A stretch of DNA of 36,454 nt, taken from Lentzea aerocolonigenes (GTDB lineage Bacteria > Actinomycetota > Actinomycetes > Mycobacteriales > Pseudonocardiaceae). Positions 30,687 to 36,454 of the stretch are shown here, one piece after another (position 1 is the stretch's first letter; every line of letters begins with the position of its first letter). The notes below the pieces were generated by a model. The model saw nothing but the letters and a program-made list of their open reading frames with translations, was not told the DNA's origin and searched no databases. The position numbers and the translations under genes were made by a program. The stretch covers positions 1 through 36,454 of the forward strand of contig NZ_JYJG01000259.1 of assembly GCF_000955955.1 (NCBI RefSeq), written 5' to 3'.

Positions 30687-31985
30687 ATGACCCGACTGCG
30701 TACCGCGATCCCCGGTCCCAAATCGCTGGAACTCCAGGCGCGGCGAAAAGCGGCCGTCGCCTCGGGTGTCGGCAGCACCCTGCCCGTCTACGTCGAGTCG
30801 GCCGACGACGGCCTGCTGATCGACGTCGACGGCAACCAGCTGATCGATCTCGGCTCCGGCATCGCCGTCACGAACGTCGGCAACCCCGCCCCCGCCGTGG
30901 CCGAGGCCGTGCACGCGCAGATCGACAGGTTCAGCCACACCTGCTTCATGATCACGCCGTACGAGGGCTACCTCGAGGTGTGCGAGGAGCTCAACGCTCT
31001 GACGCCCGGCGACCACGAGAAGCGGTCGGTGCTGTTCAACTCCGGCGCCGAGGCCGTCGAGAACGCGGTCAAGATCGCCCGGCACGTCACCGGCAGGCAG
31101 GCCGTCGTGGTGTTCGACCACGGCTACCACGGCCGCACGAACCTCACGATGGCGTTGACCGCCAAGAACATGCCGTACAAGCACCGCTTCGGGCCGTTCG
31201 CGCCCGAGGTGTACCGGGTGCCGGCGTCCTACCCGCTGCACGACGGCCTGACCGGTGTCGAAGCAGCTCAGAAGGCAATCGCGGCAATCGAGAAGCAGGT
31301 CGGCGCGGACAACACCGCCGCCGTCGTGATCGAGCCGATCCAGGGCGAGGGCGGCTTCATCGCACCGGCTGAGGGCTTCCTGCCCGCCGTCGCGCAGTGG
31401 TGCCGCGAGCGCGGCGTGCTGTTCGTCGCCGACGAGATCCAGACCGGCTTCTGCCGCACCGGTTCGTGGTTCGCCTCCGACCACGAAGGTGTCGTTCCGG
31501 ACCTGATCACCACGGCCAAGGGCATCGCGGGCGGCCTCCCGCTCGCCGCCGTCACCGGTCGCGCCGAGATCATGGACGCCGTGCACGTCGGCGGGTTGGG
31601 CGGCACCTACGGCGGCAACCCCGTGGCGTGTGCTGCTGCCTTGGGCGCCATCCGCACGATGCGCGAGCGCGACCTCAACGCTGCCGCGCGTCGCATCGAG
31701 GAGACCGTGCTGTCCCGGTTGCGTGCTGTCGCCGAGAAGACCGGCATCATCGCCGACATCCGCGGCCGGGGCGCGATGCTCGCCATCGAGTTCACCGAAC
31801 GCACGCCCGAAGTCGCCGCCCGCGTGGCCAAGGCGTGCCACGACCAGGGTGTCGTCGTGCTGACGTGCGGCACTTACGGCAACGTGATCCGTCTGCTGCC
31901 CCCGCTGGTCATCCCGGACGACCTGCTCGCCGAAGGCTTGGACGTGCTCGAGGCGGCGCTGCTTGAAGGAGCCCCAACCGCATGA
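30687..31985 (+). CDS. gabT: 4-aminobutyrate aminotransferase
   Basis: This 432-residue class-III PLP aminotransferase moves the amino group of GABA to 2-oxoglutarate, giving succinate semialdehyde. The PLP lysine is Lys278 (TTAKGIAGGLPL), the cofactor aspartate is in VADEIQTGF (Asp249), NSGAEAVENAVKIAR holds the phosphate loop, and FDHGYHGRT provides the stacking region. The ATG at 30687 begins MTRLRTAIPGPKS, the typical start. The ALDH gene overlaps the stop by 4 bp (ATGA). The pairing with PucR and ALDH supports GABA over ornithine or other amines, though some breadth is likely. Confidence 0.93.
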   Translation: MTRLRTAIPGPKSLELQARRKAAVASGVGSTLPVYVESADDGLLIDVDGNQLIDLGSGIAVTNVGNPAPAVAEAVHAQIDRFSHTCFMITPYEGYLEVCEELNALTPGDHEKRSVLFNSGAEAVENAVKIARHVTGRQAVVVFDHGYHGRTNLTMALTAKNMPYKHRFGPFAPEVYRVPASYPLHDGLTGVEAAQKAIAAIEKQVGADNTAAVVIEPIQGEGGFIAPAEGFLPAVAQWCRERGVLFVADEIQTGFCRTGSWFASDHEGVVPDLITTAKGIAGGLPLAAVTGRAEIMDAVHVGGLGGTYGGNPVACAAALGAIRTMRERDLNAAARRIEETVLSRLRAVAEKTGIIADIRGRGAMLAIEFTERTPEVAARVAKACHDQGVVVLTCGTYGNVIRLLPPLVIPDDLLAEGLDVLEAALLEGAPTA

Positions 31986-33292
31986 TTCCCTTCCACACCC
32001 CAGAAGACGTCGAGAACGCGGTCGCCAAGGCACACGCCGTCGCCCCGGAACTCGCCGCCCTGCCCGCCCACCGCCGTGCCGCCGCGCTCGACCACGTGTC
32101 GCGCAGGCTGGCCGAGCGCGCCGAGGAGTTCGCGCAGGCCATCACCGACGACTCCGGCAAGCCGCTGAAGTGGGCGCGCATCGAGGTGACCCGCGCGATC
32201 TCCACGTTCCGCTGGGCCGCCGAGGAGGCCCGCCGGTTCTCCGGCGAGCTGCAGCGCCTCGACACCGACCCGTCCGCCGAGGGTCGTCTCGCCCTGGTCC
32301 GCCGGGTGTCGCGCGGCCCGGTGCTGGGCATCGCGCCGTTCAACTTCCCGCTGAACCTGGTGGCGCACAAGGTCGCTCCGGCACTCGCGGTCGGCGCGCC
32401 GATCGTGCTGAAGCCCGCACCCGCCACGCCGAAGGTCGCGTTCCTGCTCGGTGAGCTGCTGGCCGAGACCGACCTGCCGGACGGCGCGTTCTCGATCCTG
32501 CACCTGTCCAATGAGGACACCGCCAGGCTCGTCGAGGACCCACGCCTGCCGGTCGTCTCGTTCACCGGTTCCGGCCCGGTCGGCTGGGGCATCAAGGAAC
32601 GCGTGCCGCGCAAGCACGTCACCCTCGAACTCGGCGGCAACGCGGCCGCGATCGTCGCCCCGGACTGGCAGGACGTCGAGTTCGCCGCCCAGCGCATCGC
32701 CACGTTCGCGATGTACCAGGCGGGCCAGTCGTGCATCTCCGTTCAGCGCGTCTACGTGCACACCGACGTCTACGACGCCTTGTCGGAGGCGATCGTGCAG
32801 CACGTGAACAAGCTCGACGTGGCAGGCGACGTCGGCCCGCTGATCAGCGACGCCGCGGCCGAACGCGTTGAGGCGTGGGTGAACGAGGCCGGCTCGACCG
32901 TCCTGACCGGCGGCACGCGTGACGGCCGCACCTACGCCCCCACCGTGCTGACGGACGTGCCGGAGGACGCGAAGGTGAGCGCCGAGGAGGTGTTCGGCCC
33001 GGTCGTGACGCTGACCAGGGTCGACTCCGTGGAGGAGGCCTTCGACCGCGTGAACGCGTCGAAGTACGGCCTGCAGGCGGGTCTGTTCACGAACGACGTG
33101 CGGCTGGCTTTCCGTGCCGCGCAACGACTCCAGGTCGGCGGTGTGATCGTCGGCGACGTGCCGAGCTACCGCGCCGACCAGATGCCGTACGGCGGCGTGA
33201 AGGAGTCCGGCATCGGTCGAGAGGGACTCAAAGCGGCCATGGAAGACCTCACGGAGGCCCGCGTGCTCGTGCTGACGGGCCTGGAGCTATAA
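31982..33292 (+). CDS. Aldehyde dehydrogenase, probable succinate-semialdehyde dehydrogenase
   Basis: This 436-residue NAD(P)-dependent aldehyde dehydrogenase has the catalytic Cys251 (GQSCISVQR), the general base Glu216 (LELGGNA), the substrate loop APFNFPLN and the cofactor lysine in LKPAP. It is 30-50 residues shorter at the N-terminus than common GabD, but the motifs are complete. The 4-bp overlap with gabT argues that it oxidises succinate semialdehyde to succinate. I leave the symbol blank because the clade is not classical GabD and other semialdehydes are possible. Its stop lies 28 bp before the large inverted repeat at 33321. Confidence 0.92.
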   Translation: MIPFHTPEDVENAVAKAHAVAPELAALPAHRRAAALDHVSRRLAERAEEFAQAITDDSGKPLKWARIEVTRAISTFRWAAEEARRFSGELQRLDTDPSAEGRLALVRRVSRGPVLGIAPFNFPLNLVAHKVAPALAVGAPIVLKPAPATPKVAFLLGELLAETDLPDGAFSILHLSNEDTARLVEDPRLPVVSFTGSGPVGWGIKERVPRKHVTLELGGNAAAIVAPDWQDVEFAAQRIATFAMYQAGQSCISVQRVYVHTDVYDALSEAIVQHVNKLDVAGDVGPLISDAAAERVEAWVNEAGSTVLTGGTRDGRTYAPTVLTDVPEDAKVSAEEVFGPVVTLTRVDSVEEAFDRVNASKYGLQAGLFTNDVRLAFRAAQRLQVGGVIVGDVPSYRADQMPYGGVKESGIGREGLKAAMEDLTEARVLVLTGLEL

Positions 33293-33296
33293 CCGG

Positions 33297-33313
33297 CATT
33301 CATCCGATGAATG
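33297..33313. promoter_or_regulatory. Candidate LacI operator with CATCCGATG core, copy 1
   Basis: CATTCAT-CCG-ATGAATG is a perfect 17-bp palindrome with a central CG. It ends 34 bp before the second LacI gene. The core CATCCGATG recurs at 34293-34301 before the GH105 gene. Confidence 0.6.
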
Positions 33314-33320
33314 GGTCGAT

Positions 33321-33365
33321 CCTGATCGTGACTGCCATGATTCACGAGTGGCAGTCACGATCAGG
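33321..33365. repeat. 17-bp perfect inverted repeat across a LacI start codon
   Basis: CCTGATCGTGACTGCCA (33321-33337) and TGGCAGTCACGATCAGG (33349-33365) are exact reverse complements with an 11-nt spacer. The GTG start (33348-33350) is split between loop and right arm, and the right arm encodes the first residues of the repressor. The spacer region includes CATGAT (33336-33341), a plausible -10, which would put the transcript start at or near the GTG. Confidence 0.8.
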
Positions 33366-34310
33366 GATGTCGCTCGCCAAGCTCAGGTCTCCGTCTCGAC
33401 GGTCTCGCGCGCGCTGAGCGCGCCGGGTCTGGTCAAGGAAGCCACCCGGCAACGGGTCCTGGACGTCGTCGCCGGGCTCGGCTACCAGCCCAACCGCGCG
33501 GCGAGAAGCCTGATCACGGGCCGCACCGGGAACCTCGGCATCGTGGTGCCGGACTTGGAGAACCCGTTCTTCCCCGCCGTGCTGCGCGGTGTGCAGACCC
33601 GCGCGGGCGAGGCCGGCACCTCGGTGTTCTTCTGCGACAGCAGGGAGGACCCGGAGACCGAGGCCGAGCTGGTGCGGACGATGGCGGCGCAGGTCGACGG
33701 CGTCGTGCTGTGCGCGTCGCTGCTGACCGACGAGCAGATCCTGGAACTGCAGAACCTGACGCCACTGGTGCTGATCAACCGCATCGTGGACGGCGTCTCG
33801 TCCGTGCTGATGGACAGCGCCGACGGCATGGACCAGGTCGTCGCACACCTGGAGTCGTTGGGCCACAAGGACTACGTCTACCTCGGCGGCCCCGCGGCGG
33901 CGTGGTCGAACAACCGCAGGATGCAGGGCCTGAACGGCCGGGCGCGGTTGCTCGGCTCGTTCGAACCGAACTTCGGCGGCGGCTACGCGGCCGCCGAGCA
34001 GGCGCTCAAGACCGGCGCGACGGCGTTCATCGCCTACAACGACCTGATGGCGCTGGGCGTGCTGAGCTATTTGGCCGAGCACGGAGTCCAGGTGCCGCAG
34101 CAGATCAGCGTGACGGGCTTCGACGACATCCTCTACGCCGCCATGTGCTCGCCGGCGCTCACCACGATCGCGATGCCGACGGAGGAGGCGGGCAAGGTCG
34201 CCGTCGACCTCCTGGCCGAGCGTCTCGACGGCGCCGAGCCGGAGCTCCGGGAACTCCCGACAAAGCTCGTTATCCGCGCAAGCACGCGCAAACATCCGAT
34301 GTTAGCTTGA
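33348..34310 (+). CDS. LacI-family regulator of the GH105 locus
   Basis: This 320-residue LacI-type repressor has a helix-turn-helix VTIRDVARQAQVSVSTVSRA (residues 3-22), the hinge RAARSLITGRT and a sugar-binding domain from NLGIVVPDLENPFF. The GTG at 33348 has no ribosome site and lies inside a large inverted repeat, so leaderless or structure-controlled translation is likely. Operator-like CATCCGATG palindromes lie before it and inside its last codons, just ahead of the GH105 gene 68 bp downstream. Autoregulation and control of GH105 by a pectin-derived sugar are inferred. Confidence 0.92.
   Translation: MAVTIRDVARQAQVSVSTVSRALSAPGLVKEATRQRVLDVVAGLGYQPNRAARSLITGRTGNLGIVVPDLENPFFPAVLRGVQTRAGEAGTSVFFCDSREDPETEAELVRTMAAQVDGVVLCASLLTDEQILELQNLTPLVLINRIVDGVSSVLMDSADGMDQVVAHLESLGHKDYVYLGGPAAAWSNNRRMQGLNGRARLLGSFEPNFGGGYAAAEQALKTGATAFIAYNDLMALGVLSYLAEHGVQVPQQISVTGFDDILYAAMCSPALTTIAMPTEEAGKVAVDLLAERLDGAEPELRELPTKLVIRASTRKHPMLA
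34291..34303. promoter_or_regulatory. Candidate LacI operator with CATCCGATG core, copy 2
   Basis: AACAT-CCG-ATGTT shares the nine-base core CATCCGATG with 33301-33309. It lies in the last codons of the LacI gene, directly before a TTGACA, and 75 bp before the GH105 start. Confidence 0.6.
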
Positions 34311-34312
34311 CA
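34307..34312 (+). promoter_or_regulatory. -35 element for GH105
   Basis: TTGACA is a perfect -35 hexamer overlapping the LacI stop codon and 3 bp from the operator. The -10 is unclear (AATGCT at 34331-34336, 18-bp spacer). A repressor bound to the palindrome would block it. Confidence 0.5.
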
Positions 34313-34378
34313 CCCGGAACAACGACCGGGAATGCTTCACCACGCCTCCGCCGCCCTGGGCACTAGGAGGAGCACGTA

Positions 34379-35521
34379 GTGAGGACAGCACGATTCCTCG
34401 GCATTCTCGCCGTATCGCTGGCACTGATCGCCCCGGCGAACGCCACAGCCACCGCAGCCGCACCGCCGTCGGACTGGTCGAAGGCCGTCGTCGACTCGAC
34501 CATGAAACGCTTCACCCCGGACAAGCTCGGCGGCTGGGGCTACACCCGCGGCCTGTACCTGTACGGCCAGTACCTCGTCTACAAGCGCACCGGCGACAAG
34601 AAGTACCTCGACTACATCAAGGCCTGGGTCGACCGCTTCGTGAAGGCGGACGGCAGCGTCGACAACAGCTTCAACAACCTCGACGCCATGCGCAGCGCCA
34701 CCTTGTTCATCATCCTGCACCAGGAAACGGGCCAGGCGAAGTACAAGAAGGCCGCCGACAAGGTCCGCGCCCGCTTCACCAGCTACCCGCGCACGTCCGA
34801 CGGCGGCATGTTCCACGCCACCAGCAAGGTCGGCCAGCTGTGGGCGGACGGCGTCTACATGGCACAGCCCTTCATCGCCATGTACGCCAAGGCTTACAAC
34901 CAGCCCTACGGCTACGACGAAGCCGTCCGCAACATGAAGACCTACTTCGCGCACCTGAAGTCCGACGACGGCCTGCTCTGGCACGCCTACGACGCGGACG
35001 GCTCCGAGTCGTGGGCCAAGAACCCCGGCAAGCACTCGGCGGAGCACTGGGCCCGCGCCATCGGCTGGTTCGGCATGACCGCGATCGACCTGTTGGAGAT
35101 CCTGCCCGCCGACCACCCCGGTAGGACGGATCTCATCAACATCGTGAAGCACCTCGCCACCGGCTACGCGCGCTTCCAGGACCAGGCGACGGGCCGTTGG
35201 TGCCAGATCGTCGACAAGTGCTCGAACTCCAAGAACTGGACCGAGACCTCAGCGTCGTCGATGTACACCTTCATGCTCTCGCGCGGCGTGGAGCGCGGCT
35301 ACCTCGACGCGTCCTACCAGGCCGTGGCGGCGAAGGGCTACCAGGGCGTCCTCGCCAAGACGTCGGTCGGCTCGGACGGCCTGACCAACATCAAGGACAT
35401 CTCCGAGGGCACCAACGTCGGCAATGCCGACTACTACTACGCCCGCGCGCGAAACACGAACGACTTCCACGGCCTGGGCGCTTTCCTAATCATGAACGAG
35501 CAACTCGCACGTACCAGCTAG
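34379..35521 (+). CDS. Secreted GH105 unsaturated rhamnogalacturonyl hydrolase
   Basis: This 380-residue family 88/105 enzyme hydrolyses the unsaturated uronic acid left on rhamnogalacturonan oligosaccharides by lyases. It has a Sec signal (about residues 1-27, ARFLGILAVSLALIAPANA). The catalytic aspartates are Asp102 (FNNLDAMRS) and probably Asp157 (QLWADGVYMAQPF). The alpha-barrel core is complete (HWARAIGWFGM). The GTG start has an AGGAGG site 9 nt upstream. Most GH105 proteins are cytoplasmic, so export is notable. It is likely controlled by the LacI regulator upstream. Confidence 0.92.
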   Translation: MRTARFLGILAVSLALIAPANATATAAAPPSDWSKAVVDSTMKRFTPDKLGGWGYTRGLYLYGQYLVYKRTGDKKYLDYIKAWVDRFVKADGSVDNSFNNLDAMRSATLFIILHQETGQAKYKKAADKVRARFTSYPRTSDGGMFHATSKVGQLWADGVYMAQPFIAMYAKAYNQPYGYDEAVRNMKTYFAHLKSDDGLLWHAYDADGSESWAKNPGKHSAEHWARAIGWFGMTAIDLLEILPADHPGRTDLINIVKHLATGYARFQDQATGRWCQIVDKCSNSKNWTETSASSMYTFMLSRGVERGYLDASYQAVAAKGYQGVLAKTSVGSDGLTNIKDISEGTNVGNADYYYARARNTNDFHGLGAFLIMNEQLARTS

Positions 35522-35534
35522 TAACTCTCCGGCC

Positions 35535-35565
35535 GCGAGGGAGTCGCTTCGGGTGACTCCCTCGC
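35535..35565 (+). terminator. Terminator after GH105
   Basis: GCGAGGGAGTC (35535-35545) pairs with GACTCCCTCGC (35555-35565), an 11-bp stem with a 9-nt loop, 13 bp after the GH105 stop. GGCCGC/GCGGCC further out can extend the stem. Confidence 0.75.
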
Positions 35566-35584
35566 GCTGCGGCCGAGTAGCTCT

Positions 35585-35641
35585 CTAGTCGTACCCGCGA
35601 ATGTGGCCGTCCTCGTCCGCAAGAATCTCGTGGCGCTCCAT
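35585..35641 (-). CDS. Possible 18-residue peptide gene
   Basis: The frame encodes MERHEILADEDGHIRGYD. It begins with ATG, AGGAG lies 6-7 nt upstream at good spacing, and it ends with TAG. TATGTT further upstream (35674-35679, minus strand) could be a -10, and TGACGTCA (35664-35671) is a palindrome near it. The peptide is acidic with no signal sequence. I do not recognise the family; it could be a real small protein, a leader peptide or chance. Confidence 0.4.
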   Translation of the reverse strand: MERHEILADEDGHIRGYD

Positions 35642-35743
35642 GTCCGGCTCCTTCCGTAGTGGCTGACGTCACAAACATAGAGCCCCAACGACGTCCTGTG
35701 GAGTGAATTTGCACCGCAACCGGGGTATCGAGCACTAACCCAA

Positions 35744-35765
35744 GGGGGTCGTAGGGGTGACCCCC
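35744..35765. terminator. GC-rich hairpin
   Basis: GGGGGTC and GACCCCC form a 7-bp stem with an 8-nt loop, in the gap before the CAP gene. It could end a transcript on either strand. Confidence 0.4.
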
Positions 35766-35869
35766 ACCACTCACCCCTCCCTGTGTTACGCGTCACACCC
35801 ATAGCCTAACCCACGACTACGCAGCGCCTATCGAGACGCCATCTTCAGCCCAAAGGGTTGTCCACAGTG

Positions 35870-35881
35870 CCCCATATGGGG
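35870..35881. promoter_or_regulatory. CCCCATATGGGG palindrome before the CAP gene
   Basis: This perfect 12-bp palindrome lies 13 bp before the ATG at 35895 and includes the GGGGGA that may serve as the ribosome site. A bound regulator or RNA hairpin here would limit translation. Confidence 0.45.
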
Positions 35882-35894
35882 GACAAACCCATCC

Positions 35895-36416
35895 ATGCGA
35901 ATCCTGCTGACCGTAATCGCCGTGATCGCATCCCTGGTGCTACCGGCGACCCCCGCATTGGCCACCGATGCGATCACCAACACCGTCGAACTCCTCAACG
36001 CCTACCGCGCGAAGCACGGAGTGGCCCCTCTCTCCCTCGATTCCGAAGTGACGCATACAGCCCAGGAATGGGCAGATCACCTCCACGAGACGGACAGTTT
36101 CGAACACCGCCCGAACAACGTCTACGGCGAGAACCTCTACTGGATCAGCAGCCGCACGCGCGCAATCGATTCCGTGACCGTTAAAGCCCTCGAGTCGTGG
36201 TACGGCGAATCCCGCGGCTACGACTACGCCGAGGAGATGACTCAGTCGAACGTCGACTACGGCGTTCTCCACTTCACCGCGATGGTCTGGAAGTCCTCGG
36301 ACCGCGTGGGCGTCGGCCTCAAGCAGGGCAAGAACGGCACCTACGTCGTGCTCGACTTCGCGGCCAGGGGCAACACCCTGAACCAGTTCGTGGCGAACGT
36401 CCTCCCACCGCTCTAG
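35895..36416 (+). CDS. Secreted CAP-domain (SCP/PR1-like) protein
   Basis: This 173-residue exported protein has a signal peptide of about 23 residues (RILLTVIAVIASLVLPATPA) and one CAP domain. The metal-binding tetrad is visible as His71 (FEHRPN), Glu79 (YGENLYW), Glu105 (ALESWYGE region) and His126 (VLHFTAMVW). Bacterial CAP proteins are small extracellular proteins of uncertain function, possibly lipid- or wall-binding. It stands alone between the GH105 terminator and the hairpin at the window end. Confidence 0.92.
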   Translation: MRILLTVIAVIASLVLPATPALATDAITNTVELLNAYRAKHGVAPLSLDSEVTHTAQEWADHLHETDSFEHRPNNVYGENLYWISSRTRAIDSVTVKALESWYGESRGYDYAEEMTQSNVDYGVLHFTAMVWKSSDRVGVGLKQGKNGTYVVLDFAARGNTLNQFVANVLPPL

Positions 36417-36431
36417 ACGGTTGATTCCAAG

Positions 36432-36454
36432 GGTCCGCAGCCACGGACCTGCGG
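36432..36454 (+). terminator. Hairpin after the CAP gene, cut by the window end
   Basis: GGTCCG (36432-36437) pairs with CGGACC (36444-36449) and an alternative CCGCAG/CTGCGG pairing runs to the last base. It probably terminates the CAP transcript; the rest lies outside. Confidence 0.5.

Larger units (their letters stand above)
35522..35894. other. Gene-poor stretch between GH105 and the CAP gene
   Basis: About 370 bp hold a strong terminator, one possible 18-residue peptide gene on the minus strand with a good ribosome site, a G-rich hairpin (35744-35765) and a CCCCATATGGGG palindrome (35870-35881). Confidence 0.6.

Noticed and set aside
1..36454. Prophage, transposon or large biosynthetic gene cluster
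   Set aside because: No integrase, transposase, phage structural, PKS, NRPS or RiPP core gene is visible.

Overview
The window is high-GC DNA with GTG starts, Tat and Sec secreted enzymes, an XRE/DUF5753 plus DUF397 pair, a MEDS-HATPase protein, a WS/DGAT acyltransferase and a gamma-butyrolactone-receptor-like TetR protein. This points to a soil actinomycete, most likely Pseudonocardiaceae (Lentzea, Saccharothrix or Amycolatopsis type); the genus is an inference. I see no rRNA, tRNA, CRISPR array, transposase or prophage. About 33 genes are supported, and nearly all the sequence is coding.

Layout. 0-8 kb: a LacI regulator with operator-like palindromes, a MOSC protein, the XRE/DUF397 pair, a PcaD-like hydrolase, a secreted five-repeat protein, a MEDS-HATPase signalling protein, a WS/DGAT acyltransferase, a HAD hydrolase and a DUF1232 membrane protein. 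8.1-8.7 kb: a gene-free stretch holding four related palindromes (TGAAGG-NNN-CCTTCA type) and other inverted repeats. 8.7-12.4 kb: on the minus strand, a membrane Ser/Thr kinase and the module NTF2-like protein - ScbR-like TetR - ATP-grasp ligase. 12.7-19.3 kb: a small XRE protein, two secreted lamin-tail-domain proteins separated by hairpins, a 1231-residue secreted subtilase and its tail-to-tail TrmB/LuxR-type regulator. 19.4-24.6 kb: a translationally tight operon of two Tat-exported GH28 enzymes and a secreted GH31 enzyme. 24.6-26.3 kb: a divergent MarR/FAD-monooxygenase pair with two matching operator palindromes between the genes. 26.3-29.2 kb: a secreted intradiol dioxygenase lipoprotein facing a secreted animal-type heme peroxidase that carries a C-terminal CBM5/12-like domain. 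29.3-33.3 kb: a GABA catabolic unit (PucR regulator, GabT, aldehyde dehydrogenase). 33.3-35.5 kb: a LacI regulator and a secreted GH105 enzyme. 35.5-36.4 kb: a terminator, a possible 18-residue peptide gene and a secreted CAP-domain protein.

How the parts fit. The dominant theme is extracellular attack on plant cell wall: GH28, GH28 and GH31 in one operon, and GH105 downstream of a LacI regulator. The oxidative pair (peroxidase-CBM, dioxygenase) may act on phenolic or lignin-like material. The best regulatory signals are a 17-bp perfect inverted repeat running into the start codon of the second LacI gene, a shared CATCCGATG palindrome core before that gene and before GH105, and paired MarR boxes. 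Five convergent gene pairs overlap at their stop codons, two of them sharing one CTAG.
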